Shown: positions 1-9,189, numbered from the stretch's first letter. The stretch: 64,000 nt of DNA from Wenjunlia tyrosinilytica (GCF_014646055.1 NZ_BMMS01000006.1:116882-180881), one strand, 5' to 3'. The notes: generated from the sequence alone by a model not told the origin. A program made the numbers and translations.

Positions 1-107
1 CGTGCGTCCTCGGTGCGCTCGGTGAGACCTGCGCGGCGCAGGGCGTGCACGACGTCGGTGCGCGCCGTGCGGACCATGGCGGGGACGCGTTCGTACGTGG
101 TCTGCAT
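1..107 (-). CDS. Partial N-terminus, possible HATPase-type ATP-binding protein
   Basis: An open frame starts with ATG at 107 and runs off the left edge of the window, giving 35 residues that begin MQTTYERVPAMVRTAR and end GLTERTEDA. The pattern V-x2-AR-x2-V-x2-AL-x3-GL-x4-EDA resembles the N-terminus of the small histidine-kinase-like ATPases of Streptomyces, in which a conserved VVSEL segment usually follows. That segment lies outside the window, so the family is an inference. No convincing ribosome binding site is visible. The frame is divergent from the XRE gene at 400, an arrangement often seen for these ATPases. Confidence 0.4.
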   Translation of the reverse strand, partial: MQTTYERVPAMVRTARTDVVHALRRAGLTERTEDA

Positions 108-399
108 CAGCAGCGTGTCGCGGTTTGCACAGGGCCGGCCCGCGGGGAGTAGAGACAGGCGGCCGGTGTGTCTCGCAGTGCTGCCGATCGGTGGTCGTTC
201 CCAATGGGTCGCGCTGATGTTGTCCGTCTCCATTGCCCGTGCCCCTCGTCGATGACGGCCGGTTTCCTTGGCGGCAACATCAAGGGAACCGCGATGAGTT
301 GGAACACTCCACGGCATCCATGCGGCAGTCTTGACGCACGTTCGATGCACGGGCGCACCGCCTGGGTGCGGGCAGGTTGGGGCGTGGAAGGGGACCGTC

Positions 400-1656
400 A
401 TGGGCCTTGCCGAACGGCGGAAAGTCCTGGGCTACAGTCAGGAAGGGCTCGCTCATGCGCTCGGCGTGGACCGTACAACGGTTGGGCGTTGGGAGAGTGG
501 ACGGTCCGAGCCACAGCCGCCATTACGGCCGAAGTTGGCCGAGGCACTGCAAGTCGACCTTGTTGAACTCGACGCCCTGGTGGCTCGGTCACCAACTTCA
601 CCCCAGGAGTCAGCAGGGTTGCCGTCCAGCAACCACCATGGCTCAGGGGACATCGACGACATGATCCGACGCGGGTTTCTGCGTGTTATTGCCGTAACCG
701 GGGCTCTTGCCGCCCTGCCTGCCGATGAAGCCGGGGCTATCGTCGAGGGAACAGAGCGGGGGCGCTCCGCCGACTTCCTGCGTATGAACGGTCACTTATG
801 GCAGGTGTACCAACTTGCCCGTTCCAAGAGGTCTGTTTATCCGATCGTGTGGGAACAGCTCATGTCGTTGAACAAGACGCTGAGCGGCCGATCCGACTCA
901 GAAGCCCGCGCATTGTGCCGCGCCGCGGGCGATCTCTTCCAGCTTGCCGGTGAACTGGCATTTGATGGGAACCGCTACACGGACGCGGCTGCGTCTTACA
1001 CTCTCGCCGCGTCCGCGAGTAGGGACGCGGGATCGTTCGACCTGTGGGCCTGTGCCTTGGTCCGGCATGCGTACGTCGACCTGTGTGAGCGCCAGTTCGC
1101 CGAGGCTGTACGCACGCTCTCGGCCGCTGAGGGAGTCGCGAAGCGAGGGGACAGCACGCTGTCGACCCGCTATTGGGTCGCCTCGGTGCTGGCCGAGGCG
1201 TACGCCGGTCTCGGTGACCTGAGCGCGTGCGAGCGTTCCCTTGATCGCGCCGAAGAGGTGTTGCACCTCGATGGCTTCGCGCACAACGGCGGATGGCTCC
1301 GCTTCGACGGTTCCCGACTGGCCGAGGAACGCGGCGCGCGGTACGTCCAACTCGGCCGCCTCGACCTTGCCGAGACTGCGCTCACCAGTGCGTTGGATCA
1401 GGGCGCCCTCGCCCAAGGACAGTCGTTCCGGCGTCGCGGCGTCACGCTTGCCGACCTTGCCGCAATTGGAGCGAAGCGGCGTGATCCCGAGCAAGTTCTC
1501 AGGTTCGGTCGTGAGGCTGTGCAGCTTGCTCACGAGTCCTCTTCCGGCTACGTCGCTCGTAGACTCCAGGGGCTGCGCCGCGAACTTGGCCCCGTGGCGC
1601 GTGACGCCCGTGTGGCTGAGCTCGGGGCCGAGATCGCCGCTTTGAGCACGACGTGA
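400..1656 (+). CDS. XRE-family regulator with C-terminal TPR-like domain, TTA codon
   Basis: 418 residues. Residues 1-60 form a helix-turn-helix of the XRE type (YSQEGLAHALGVDRTTVGRW), followed by an arginine-led hydrophobic stretch (MIRRGFLRVIAVTGALAAL) and an alpha-helical, TPR-like remainder of about 300 residues. Such proteins are common in Streptomyces as regulators that sense a peptide or partner. An in-frame ATG exists upstream, but ATG 400 is chosen because a GGAAGGGG ribosome binding site sits just before it. A TTA leucine codon lies at 796-798 (codon 133), so full translation should need the bldA tRNA. A small repeat protein follows at 1671 and is probably co-transcribed. The target genes are unknown. 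Confidence 0.85.
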   Translation: MGLAERRKVLGYSQEGLAHALGVDRTTVGRWESGRSEPQPPLRPKLAEALQVDLVELDALVARSPTSPQESAGLPSSNHHGSGDIDDMIRRGFLRVIAVTGALAALPADEAGAIVEGTERGRSADFLRMNGHLWQVYQLARSKRSVYPIVWEQLMSLNKTLSGRSDSEARALCRAAGDLFQLAGELAFDGNRYTDAAASYTLAASASRDAGSFDLWACALVRHAYVDLCERQFAEAVRTLSAAEGVAKRGDSTLSTRYWVASVLAEAYAGLGDLSACERSLDRAEEVLHLDGFAHNGGWLRFDGSRLAEERGARYVQLGRLDLAETALTSALDQGALAQGQSFRRRGVTLADLAAIGAKRRDPEQVLRFGREAVQLAHESSSGYVARRLQGLRRELGPVARDARVAELGAEIAALSTT

Positions 1657-1670
1657 CGAGAGGGGTTGGC

Positions 1671-2036
1671 ATGTCGCAGACGGAGGGCGCGCGACTGTTC
1701 CGCGAGGCATGGATCGCGGGCGTACGCGAGCACTTTCCGGGCGAGCCGAAGCCGGGCTACGTGACCCCTTGGGAGGACACCCCGGATTGGGAGCGGCAAG
1801 CCGCGGGCGCCGTGTACGAGCAGGTGCACCAGTTCCTCATCGTGAGCGACGGTCACGCCTCGCGATTGACGCGTGAGCAGAAGGGCCGATTCGTCGCAAC
1901 GTGCTGGACGGCACAGATGTTCAAGCACTTCGAGGACCCAAAACCTGGCTACGTGGCTGACTGGCCGGACCTGCCTGACTGGCAGAAGGAAGCCGACTCG
2001 GACATCTTCGAGGCGATCGAGAAGTCGCTGAACTGA
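1671..2036 (+). CDS. Small protein with two copies of a PKPGYV-W-PDW motif
   Basis: 121 residues. Start chosen at ATG 1671 because GAGAGGGG precedes it; a GTG at 1653 overlapping the stop of the upstream gene is the alternative. The protein contains an internal duplication: EPKPGYVTPWEDTPDW near residue 25 and DPKPGYVADWPDLPDW near residue 92, separated by a helical linker. It is acidic and rich in tryptophan, with no signal peptide or membrane segment. I do not recognise a named family. Its position 14 bases after the XRE regulator suggests one transcript, and it may be the regulator's partner or target. Confidence 0.75.
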   Translation: MSQTEGARLFREAWIAGVREHFPGEPKPGYVTPWEDTPDWERQAAGAVYEQVHQFLIVSDGHASRLTREQKGRFVATCWTAQMFKHFEDPKPGYVADWPDLPDWQKEADSDIFEAIEKSLN

Positions 2037-2130
2037 AGGAACTCCTTGCTCCGACCAGCCACCGCCGAGTGCGCCGGCCCTCCGGCGCGCGCCAACGTGC
2101 CAACGTGCCGGCCCGTCGGCGGGCGCTGGG

Positions 2131-2997
2131 TCATGCGCGTTCGGCGGTGGTCACCGCCGTCAGCTCCGTTCCGTCCTCGTTCAGCGACAGCACCGTCGTG
2201 AGCGACGAGAGTTCGGCGAGGCTGTGCGGGTGGGTGCCGCCGCAGGAGAGGGACGCGGTGGTCTCGGGTAGGGCGCAGGTCCACTTGCGGTGGGCGGTCA
2301 GCTCCGGACCGGGGACCTCGATGGACACCGGCGCCTCGGCCGCGAGCCAGCCGGACAGACGGGCGTTGACGGCCTCGGTGATCGCGGGAAGGTCGTCGGC
2401 CAGGCCCTCGGTGGTGAAGCCCTTCTTGCGCAGCGACTTGCCGAGGCGGTAGACGTCCGTGCTGGCGCCCTCCGCGATACGGGAGGAGGCCATGGCGAGG
2501 GAGTCGAAGTCCGGGCTTCCCAGGGCATCGGTGCGGGCGTCCTTGCGCCACCGCCCGGCGAGGGCCTCGTTGAGCGCCAGGGCCAGCAGGTGGCAGCCGG
2601 TGTGCGCGGTGGACAACGCGGCCCGGCGGTCGGCGTCGACGTGCAGGGCGGCCTCGGTGCCGACGAGCGCCGACGGGTCCTCGTCGACGATGTGCAGGGC
2701 CAGCCAGGTCCACTCCTCGTCACCGCGGCGGACGGGGATGTCCTCGCCGATGAACAGCTCGCCGCCCTCCGTGGCATTCGTGGCGGCGGTGAGGACATCG
2801 ACGACCTTGAGATCGGCCAGGGTGCCGGTGTCGGCCGGCTGGTCGGGCCAGGTGTGGTCCAGCGGGTGGAACGGGGTCTCCTCCGTCACCACGCCGTAGC
2901 GGCCGTCGGGAAGCGGGTGCACCGCGAGGACGGTGGAGCGTCCCTCCACGGAGCCGCTGGGGAAGGTGACCTTGGTGGTGGGGAGGGGGAGGGGCAT
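2131..2997 (-). CDS. AlaX-like metal-dependent alanyl-tRNA editing hydrolase
   Basis: 288 residues, ATG at 2997. The protein carries the zinc-binding signature of the threonyl/alanyl-tRNA synthetase second additional domain: an HTGCH (HxxxH) motif near residue 130 and a distal CGGTH (CxxxH) motif near residue 250. Free-standing proteins of this family (AlaXp) hydrolyse mischarged Ser- or Gly-tRNA(Ala) in the cytoplasm. The N-terminal 120 residues correspond to the beta-barrel part seen in longer AlaX proteins. An in-frame extension upstream to 3093 is unlikely to be translated. The exact mischarged substrate cannot be told from the sequence. Confidence 0.8.
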   Translation of the reverse strand: MPLPLPTTKVTFPSGSVEGRSTVLAVHPLPDGRYGVVTEETPFHPLDHTWPDQPADTGTLADLKVVDVLTAATNATEGGELFIGEDIPVRRGDEEWTWLALHIVDEDPSALVGTEAALHVDADRRAALSTAHTGCHLLALALNEALAGRWRKDARTDALGSPDFDSLAMASSRIAEGASTDVYRLGKSLRKKGFTTEGLADDLPAITEAVNARLSGWLAAEAPVSIEVPGPELTAHRKWTCALPETTASLSCGGTHPHSLAELSSLTTVLSLNEDGTELTAVTTAERA

Positions 2998-3145
2998 TAG
3001 TCGTTCTTTCGTTCTTTCGTTGGGTGTTTTCCGCGTGTGGCGGCCGGTCCGGGCGCCGGCGCCCGACCACCGGCGGCCGACTGCCGAGGCCATCTTCCGG
3101 CGGCCGTCTGCCAGCGGCTATGCACCGGCGGCTGTCTCCGGACGG

Positions 3146-4204
3146 TCAGCTGCCGATCGTCGGGAGTTTGAGCAGGACCAGCAGCGCGATCAGCTGGATG
3201 GAGCACGCGCCCAGCGCCCGCGGCCACGGCAGGTCGTGCGACTTGCCGACCATGGACGTCAGCAGGGCTCCGCCCATCAGCCAGGTGGCCCAGCCGAGGA
3301 CCTGCACGAGGGTGTTGCCGGACGGGAGGAAGATCGCGAACAGCAGGCGGGGCGCGTCGGTCATCGAGGTGATCAGCATCGACAGCCCGATGGTCGGCGC
3401 CCATGCGCCGTCGCCGCCGAGCTGGCGGGCGAGGGCATTCGTGACGGCGCCCAGCATCACCATGCTGATGATCACGGCCACGGCGCTCATCAGCACCCAA
3501 GGCACACTCGTGGACGTCGAGGCCTTCAGGATGTCGTGGCGCGCCTGCTCGAAGCCGAAGACGGCCAGGATTCCGTAGATGAACGTGACGACGAGGGCGG
3601 GGCCCCACACCTGGTAGTCGCGCATCTGCCAGAACGTGGACTGCGGGCGCAGCATGAGGCCGCTCAGCAGTTGCTTCCAATGCAGCCGAGGGCCCGACGG
3701 CGGGCCGTTGGTCTGGCCGGCCCGGTAGGTGGCCACGTACCCGTCGTCGTAACCGCCGGGGTTGTAGCCGTCCTGGTCGCCGTACCCGCTGTAGTAGGGG
3801 TCGGACTGGCCGTCCGGGCCCTCACCGATGGTGAAGGCGCGGGTGTGGCCGGCGCCGTCGTTGTATCCGCCCGGACCGTGACCGCCCGGACCGTGGCTTC
3901 CGGGACCGTATCCACCTGAGCCGTGGCCTCCCGGACCGTATCCTCCCGGGCCGTACCCCTGGCCCGGCGCGCCTCCGGGGCCGTGGCCCGACGGCCCGTT
4001 GCCGTACTGGGAGCCGAAGTACTCCGGCTCGTCCGGCGAGCCACTGGAGGGACCCGGCGCACCGGGCTGACCCGAGGGGCCCGGCGGCCCCCAGGGGCGG
4101 GCATGCGGATCGTTGCCCGGGTACGGCGGAAGGACCGGCCCGGAGCCGGGTTGCGCTTGCGCGGGACGATTGTCCCTTCCTCGTCCCATCCTGAATCCAG
4201 CCAC
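3146..4204 (-). CDS. Yip1-domain membrane protein with Gly/Pro-rich N-terminus
   Basis: 352 residues. The first 175 residues are a low-complexity Pro/Gly/Tyr/His region with repeated GPGGYGPGGHG units; the remainder has about five hydrophobic segments (ALVVTFIYGILAVF, VLMSAVAVIISMVMLGAV, LIALLVLLKL) typical of the Yip1 superfamily of integral membrane proteins. The start is GTG 4204: a TACGTT -10-like hexamer lies seven bases before it, suggesting a leaderless mRNA, and there is no ribosome binding site. An alternative start is ATG 4189. The function of bacterial Yip1 proteins is not known; the disordered N-terminus probably faces the cytoplasm. Confidence 0.8.
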   Translation of the reverse strand: MAGFRMGRGRDNRPAQAQPGSGPVLPPYPGNDPHARPWGPPGPSGQPGAPGPSSGSPDEPEYFGSQYGNGPSGHGPGGAPGQGYGPGGYGPGGHGSGGYGPGSHGPGGHGPGGYNDGAGHTRAFTIGEGPDGQSDPYYSGYGDQDGYNPGGYDDGYVATYRAGQTNGPPSGPRLHWKQLLSGLMLRPQSTFWQMRDYQVWGPALVVTFIYGILAVFGFEQARHDILKASTSTSVPWVLMSAVAVIISMVMLGAVTNALARQLGGDGAWAPTIGLSMLITSMTDAPRLLFAIFLPSGNTLVQVLGWATWLMGGALLTSMVGKSHDLPWPRALGACSIQLIALLVLLKLPTIGS

Positions 4205-4315
4205 GTCATCGAACGTACCCGCTTCATCACGCTCCGGCCTCCACCACAGGGACTATTCCGGGGCATTGCTGCGAAGCTGTGACAAGCCCTAGGGGAACCC
4301 CGAGGGGGTGGCCCT

Positions 4316-4321
4316 ACCATC
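4316..4321 (+). promoter_or_regulatory. -10 box TACCAT of leaderless MFS promoter
   Basis: TACCAT matches TANNNT and is followed by exactly six bases and then the ATG at 4327, with no ribosome binding site. This is the geometry of a leaderless transcript, where transcription starts at or next to the start codon. Confidence 0.5.
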
Positions 4322-4326
4322 GCCGG

Positions 4327-5526
4327 ATGGGGCCCGAGCAGCTGCGCAGCGCCAGGTGGGACATCACTCTCGTCTTCTTCGTCCATGGCGCCGTCTACGC
4401 CAACTGGGTGCCGCGCATCCCCTTGATCAAACGGGAGCTCGGCCTCGGCGACGGCTCGCTCGGGCTGGCCCTGCTGGGGGCGCCCGTCGGGGTGGTCCTG
4501 GCGGTGCGGGCGGCCTCGTGGACGACGGCCCGCTGGGGCAGCCGGGCGGTGACGCGGGGCGCCTCGCTGGCGACGTGTGCCTCGCTGGTGCCGATCGGCG
4601 TCGCCTGGAACCTGGGCTCGCTGATGGCGGCGCTGCTGGTGATGGGCGCCTCGCTGGGGCTGATGGACGTGGCCATGAACGCGCAGGGCGTCGTGGTCGA
4701 GCGCGGCTACAAGCGTCCGATCATGTCGAGCCTGCACGGTTCCTACAGCGTTGGGGCGCTCGTCGGCGCGTTGGCGGGGTCGGGCGCCGCGCACTTCGCT
4801 GTACGGCCGGTGGCGCACTTCGCGGTCGCCTCGGCCGTGCTCGGGACGGTGGTGTGGTTCGGCTCGCGCAGGCTCCTGCGGGACGACGGCGAGCTGTCCC
4901 AGGACCAGCCGAGCGGTGGGGGCGGGCGGCTCTTTCGCGGGTACGCGGCCGTCATGCTGCTCGGGGTGGTGGGTCTGTGCTCGTTCGTCGGTGAGGGCGC
5001 TGTGGCCGACTGGAGCGCGGTCTATCTGAGGGAGGACCTGTCGGTCTCGGCGGGCCAGGCCGGGCTCGGATACGCCGGATGCGCGATCGCGATGGCGGTG
5101 GGGCGGCTGAGCGGGGACCGCCTGGTGGCGCGGTTCGGGCCGGTGACGGTGCTGAGGGTGGGCGCGCTGGTGGCGGGGCTGGGCCTCGGACTGGGGCTGC
5201 TGGCCAGGAACCAGCCGGTGGCCATAGCTGGGTTCACCCTCTTCGGACTGGGCATCGCCCCGGTCGCCCCGATCACCTTCAGCGCTGCCGGGAACCTGCC
5301 CGATGTGCCCTCCGCGACGGCCATCTCTCGGGTGACGGGGATCGGCTATCTCGGCTTCCTCGCCGGGCCCCCGCTCATCGGGTTGGTGGCCGAAGTGGCC
5401 GGGCTGGGCTGGGCGTTGGTGATTCCCGCCGGGCTCGCGGCGGTGATGGTGCTACTCGCGGGCGCGACCGCCCCGGCCCGCGCGGGCAGCGAGGACGGGG
5501 CCGGGGAGGCCGCGTGCGAGCGGTGA
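4327..5526 (+). CDS. MFS transporter
   Basis: 399 residues with about 12 hydrophobic segments. The N-terminal part (VYANWVPRIPLIKRELGLGDGSLG) resembles the YbjJ-like branch of the major facilitator superfamily. Charged loops between segments 2-3 and 8-9 and a central loop near residue 190 (DDGELSQDQPSGGGGR) fit the 6+6 topology. The start is ATG 4327, six bases after a TACCAT box; an upstream in-frame ATG at 4279 lacks support. The substrate cannot be inferred. The stop codon lies inside the first unit of the 14-bp tandem array. Confidence 0.85.
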   Translation: MGPEQLRSARWDITLVFFVHGAVYANWVPRIPLIKRELGLGDGSLGLALLGAPVGVVLAVRAASWTTARWGSRAVTRGASLATCASLVPIGVAWNLGSLMAALLVMGASLGLMDVAMNAQGVVVERGYKRPIMSSLHGSYSVGALVGALAGSGAAHFAVRPVAHFAVASAVLGTVVWFGSRRLLRDDGELSQDQPSGGGGRLFRGYAAVMLLGVVGLCSFVGEGAVADWSAVYLREDLSVSAGQAGLGYAGCAIAMAVGRLSGDRLVARFGPVTVLRVGALVAGLGLGLGLLARNQPVAIAGFTLFGLGIAPVAPITFSAAGNLPDVPSATAISRVTGIGYLGFLAGPPLIGLVAEVAGLGWALVIPAGLAAVMVLLAGATAPARAGSEDGAGEAACER

Positions 5527-5984
5527 CTTCTCAGAAGTGACATTTCGGAAGTGACGCCTCAGAAGTGACGCCTCAGAAGTGACGCCTCAGAAGTGACGCC
5601 TCAGAAGTGACGCCTCAGAAGTGACGCCTCAGAAGTGACGCCTCAGAAGTGACGCCTCAGAAGTGACGCCTCAGAAGTGACGCCTCAGAAGTGACGCCTC
5701 AGAAGTGACGCCTCAGAAGTGACGCCTCAGAAGTGACGCCTCAGAAGTGACGCCTCAGAAGTGACGCCTCAGAAGTGACGCCTCAGAAGTGACGCCTCAG
5801 AAGTGACGCCTCAGAAGTGACGCCTCAGAAGTGACGCCTCAGAAGTGACGCCTCAGAAGTGACGCCTCAGAAGTGACGCCTCAGAAGTGACGCCTCAGAA
5901 GTGACGCCTCAGAAGTGACGCCTCAGAAGTGACGCCTCAGAAGTGACGTCTCAGAAGTGACGTCACAGAAGTGACGCCTCAAAA
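5523..5984. repeat. 14-bp tandem array, 33 copies
   Basis: The unit is GTGACGCCTCAGAA. The array is exactly 33 units (462 bases) without phase slips: 28 identical units at 5551-5942, two variant units before them and three after. The first unit contains the MFS stop codon and an inverted repeat ACTTCT-C-AGAAGT; a unit near the right end contains the palindrome TGACGTCA. Each unit has TGA on both strands, and 14 is not a multiple of 3, so all six frames are closed. The array fills the gap between two convergent genes. Confidence 0.97.
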
Positions 5985-5992
5985 GAGTGCCG

Positions 5993-7447
5993 TCAGCCGG
6001 TCAGGGCGGTGCCGAGACCCGCCTCGTGGCGGCCGTCGGGCACGCCGAGCGTGTCGGCGGTGAGCCGCACGGAGCCCTTCGTGGTGATGCCGTCCTTGGA
6101 ACCCTTGAGGTTCCACAGCGCGCCCTTCTCCTTCTGCGACATGGGCGCACCGACCGTCAGGTCCGCGTAGCCGTCGTTGTCGATGTCGGAGAGGAGGACG
6201 GAGAAGCCGAACTGGTCGTAGGAGGCGGCCTTGCCGGGTATGCCCGGGGTGTCGACGTTGAAGGCCTTCGAGCCCTTCGCGGTCAGCCCGGTCGGGGAGC
6301 CCTTGAGGACGGTGACCGCACCGCCGTACCAGAGCTCGTCCGTCGGGTCCTCGTGGGGCACTCCGATCGCCAGGTCCGCGCGACCGTCCTTGTCGGTGTC
6401 GGCGGCGGACAGCCGCCAGCCGAACATGTCGTCGGTCTCGGACTTGTCCGGCACACCAGGGGTGTTCTGGTCGATGACCTGGGCGGGGCGGTTCGGGTCG
6501 AGCCCGTTCGCACCGCCGTAGCGGATGGTGACCTTGCCGCCCTGGACGGAGTCGGGGGTGCCGTTGTCGGAGTTGTCCCACTGGTTGCCGACGACGAGGT
6601 CCCCGTAGTGGTCGCCGTCGAAGTCGGCGATGGCCGTGATCAGGCCGCGGGGGAGGGGGTCGGCGCCCTTGAGGCCGGAGGGGGAGCCCAGGTAGAGGCG
6701 GTTGGAGTTGTTGTCGTCGTCGTTGCTGATGCCGTTGACGACGAGGTCGGCGGCGGCGTCGCCGTTGACGTTGCCCGAGGTGAGGACGAACGCGCCCGCG
6801 TTGTCGCCCCAGATCGGCGCGGTGATGGAGAACGTGCCGCCGTTGCCGCCGCTCTTGGTGAATCCGCCCTTGTAGATCCATACGGTCGCGGCCGTGGCGC
6901 CGATGGCGAGGTCGGTCTTGCCGTCGCCGTTGTAGTCGCCCGCGGCGACGGACTGGCCGAACGCGTCGTGCTTGCCGGGCGCGGGGTCGGCCACGGTGGT
7001 GCCGCCGCTCAGTCCGGAGGCGGAGCCCCAGATGATGGTGACCGTGCCGCCGTCCTTGTCCTTGCCCACGTCCTCGCCGGGCGTGCCGACGGCGAGGTCC
7101 GCGTAGCCGTCCGCGTTGAAGTCACCGGTGTGGACGGTGGTGCCGAACGCGTCGCCCGTCTCGGCGGTACCGGGCACACCCGGGCTGTTCTGGGTGATGA
7201 TCTTCTTCTTCGAGGTGAGGCCGTTCTTGGAGCCGTAGGCGACCGCGACCGCGCCCGCCATGCGCTTGCCGCCGACATGGGCGGCGGGAGCGGTGGCGGC
7301 GACATCGCGGTAGCCGTCACCGTTGAAGTCGCCCTGGAGCTTGGACGGCGTGGCGGCGCCGGCCGGGCCGGCCACGGCGACGAGGGCGGAGGTGACGAGA
7401 ACGGCGGTGGTGGCGCAGGCCGCGACGCGCGAAGCGCGTGTGCGCAT
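5993..7447 (-). CDS. Secreted FG-GAP repeat protein (copy 1)
   Basis: 484 residues. ATG 7447 follows a GGAG ribosome binding site. Residues 1-32 are a signal peptide (basic MRTRASR, hydrophobic core, PAGAA cleavage region). The rest is built of FG-GAP/VCBS repeats with calcium-binding loops such as DFNGDGYRD, DFNADGYAD, DYNGDGKTD, DTDKDGRAD and DIDNDGYAD, spaced about 60-70 residues apart, consistent with a seven-bladed beta-propeller like integrin alpha. A secreted structural, adhesive or binding role is likely; no catalytic domain is visible. It is the last of three tandem paralogues. Confidence 0.9.
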   Translation of the reverse strand: MRTRASRVAACATTAVLVTSALVAVAGPAGAATPSKLQGDFNGDGYRDVAATAPAAHVGGKRMAGAVAVAYGSKNGLTSKKKIITQNSPGVPGTAETGDAFGTTVHTGDFNADGYADLAVGTPGEDVGKDKDGGTVTIIWGSASGLSGGTTVADPAPGKHDAFGQSVAAGDYNGDGKTDLAIGATAATVWIYKGGFTKSGGNGGTFSITAPIWGDNAGAFVLTSGNVNGDAAADLVVNGISNDDDNNSNRLYLGSPSGLKGADPLPRGLITAIADFDGDHYGDLVVGNQWDNSDNGTPDSVQGGKVTIRYGGANGLDPNRPAQVIDQNTPGVPDKSETDDMFGWRLSAADTDKDGRADLAIGVPHEDPTDELWYGGAVTVLKGSPTGLTAKGSKAFNVDTPGIPGKAASYDQFGFSVLLSDIDNDGYADLTVGAPMSQKEKGALWNLKGSKDGITTKGSVRLTADTLGVPDGRHEAGLGTALTG

Positions 7448-7577
7448 GGAGGTCTCCTGATGCTGCGATCGGTGGATCGGCGTATATCGGCTTATGGAAG
7501 TCCTGTTGATGGCGACGGCTGCCAGGCGGGCCGGGTTGGCTCCGTGGCGGAGATCCGCCAACGCCCCCGCTCAGCCC

Positions 7578-7690
7578 CGTGAACGACCCCCGTGAACGAC
7601 CCCCGCGAACGGGCCCGGGGAACGACCCCGCGAACGGCCCCGTGAACGGGCCCGGGGAACCGCCCCCGGGAACGGGCTCACTCGGCCGCG
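7578..7690. repeat. Degenerate GAACGACCCC/GAACGGGCCCG repeats
   Basis: Short direct repeats of about 10-13 bases (GTGAACGACCCCC, CGAACGGGCCCGG, CGAACGGCCCC) follow the stop codon of FG-GAP copy 2. Inverted combinations such as GGGCCCGGGG could fold, so the stretch may also terminate transcription. Confidence 0.6.
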
Positions 7691-7719
7691 CCGCCAAAGG
7701 GCTCCCCGTCAACCGCGGC

Positions 7720-9189
7720 TCAGTGGTTCAGCGCCGACCCGAACCGCTTGCCCTTGCTCTCCAGGCCGAAGGTGTCCGGGTCGAACGCCCTCGCCCCCGT
7801 CGTCGTCAGCCCCGTCGCCGACCCGTGCAGCACCCAGAACGCCCCGTCGAGCGCGTTCTCGTACGGCGCGGTGGCCGCCAGTTCCGCCTGGCCCTCCCGC
7901 GTCGTGTCGTACAGCCGCACCGCCCAGCCGAAGCGGTCACCGTTCTCCGCCGTCCCCGGCACGCCCGCCGTGTCCTGGTCGATGACCTGCGCCCCGCTGC
8001 CCGTCAGCCCTGTGGGCCCGCCCTTCAGCAGCACCACGGAGCCGGCGTCGGTCAGCTTGCCCACGTCCTCGCCGGGGGCGCCGACCACCACGTCGGCGTA
8101 CGAGTCGCCGTAGGCGTCCCACCCCGTCGCATCGCCGACGCTCACCGAGCGGCCGAACCGGTCGCCCTTCTCATTCGTCCCCGGTACTCCGGCGGTGCTC
8201 TGAGTGAACGTCACCGACTCGCGCTCGCCGCCGGGACCGCGCCGGCTGCCGTACCAGAGCCTCACGTAGCCGGAGCCCGCGCTGGGATCGGTCCCGGCCT
8301 GGGGCGAGGCGAGCCCCGTCACGAGATCGTCGTAGCCGTCGTGGTCGACGTCCCCGATGTCGCCGGTGTCCCCGCTCTTGAGGTCCTTGCTCCAGGTGAG
8401 CCCGTGGGCGCCGCCGAGGAGCACACCGGTGAACGGCAGGCGGGTGGTCCTGGACATGCCGAAGACCACGAGGTCGTCGTGGCCGTTGTCGTCGAGGTCG
8501 CCGGAGGCCGCGTCGTTGATGGTCGCGGCCTCGAACGGCGGGAGGCCGTGCGGGCCCGGTCCCGGCACGGAGACGGGCTTGCCGACGGGGCCGTTGCGGG
8601 TGAAGCCCTTGGAGTAGACCCACAGGCGGGAGTTGGTCAGGACCGCGATGTCGGCCCTGGAGTCGTTGTCGAAGTCGCCGGTGGCCAGACCCCGGCCGAA
8701 CATGGCCCCGGACACCGCCCCCGGCTCCACCAGCGACGAGCCGCCGCTCAGGCCCTCGGAGCCGCCCCGGACGACCGTGACCGATCCCTGGTCCGAGCCC
8801 GTGGACAGGTTCTCTCCGTAGGAGCCGATGACGAGGTCGGCGTACCCGTCGTTGTCGAGGTCCGCGCTGGTGACGCTCTCGCCGAAGTGGTCGCCGGTCT
8901 CCGCGCTGTCCGGGACACCGGGGGTGTCCTGCGTGAGGACGGTGCGGCGGCCGGGCTCGGCGCCCTTGACGGTGCCGTAGGCGACCACGACGGCACCGGC
9001 TCCCGTGTGCCCGCCGACGGTGGCGTCGGGGGTCGCGACGACGAGGTCCTGGAGGCCGTCGCCGTTGAAGTCGTCGCTCACCGGGGCCGAGACGGCGTCG
9101 GCGTGCGTCCAGGGCACGGTGACGAGGGCCGTCAGAGCGGCGGCGGCGACCGCGCCGATGGTGAGCAGGTGACTTCTACGAGTGCGCAT
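7720..9189 (-). CDS. Secreted FG-GAP repeat protein (copy 2)
   Basis: 489 residues. ATG 9189 follows GGAGGA. A signal peptide covers about residues 1-30 (MRTRRSHLLTIGAVAAAALT). FG-GAP blades carry calcium loops DFNGDGLQD, DLDNDGYAD, DFDNDSRAD, DLDDNGHDD and DVDHDGYDD. Blade spacing and wording (DTPGVPDSAETGDHFG, VPGTAENGDRFGW) match copies 1 and 3 closely, showing tandem duplication. Predicted extracellular beta-propeller of unknown ligand. The three genes are in one orientation with gaps of 140-270 bases, so each may have its own promoter. Confidence 0.9.
   Translation of the reverse strand: MRTRRSHLLTIGAVAAAALTALVTVPWTHADAVSAPVSDDFNGDGLQDLVVATPDATVGGHTGAGAVVVAYGTVKGAEPGRRTVLTQDTPGVPDSAETGDHFGESVTSADLDNDGYADLVIGSYGENLSTGSDQGSVTVVRGGSEGLSGGSSLVEPGAVSGAMFGRGLATGDFDNDSRADIAVLTNSRLWVYSKGFTRNGPVGKPVSVPGPGPHGLPPFEAATINDAASGDLDDNGHDDLVVFGMSRTTRLPFTGVLLGGAHGLTWSKDLKSGDTGDIGDVDHDGYDDLVTGLASPQAGTDPSAGSGYVRLWYGSRRGPGGERESVTFTQSTAGVPGTNEKGDRFGRSVSVGDATGWDAYGDSYADVVVGAPGEDVGKLTDAGSVVLLKGGPTGLTGSGAQVIDQDTAGVPGTAENGDRFGWAVRLYDTTREGQAELAATAPYENALDGAFWVLHGSATGLTTTGARAFDPDTFGLESKGKRFGSALNH

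Noticed and set aside
5523..5984. CRISPR array
   Set aside because: Units are contiguous with no spacers and no cas genes are nearby.
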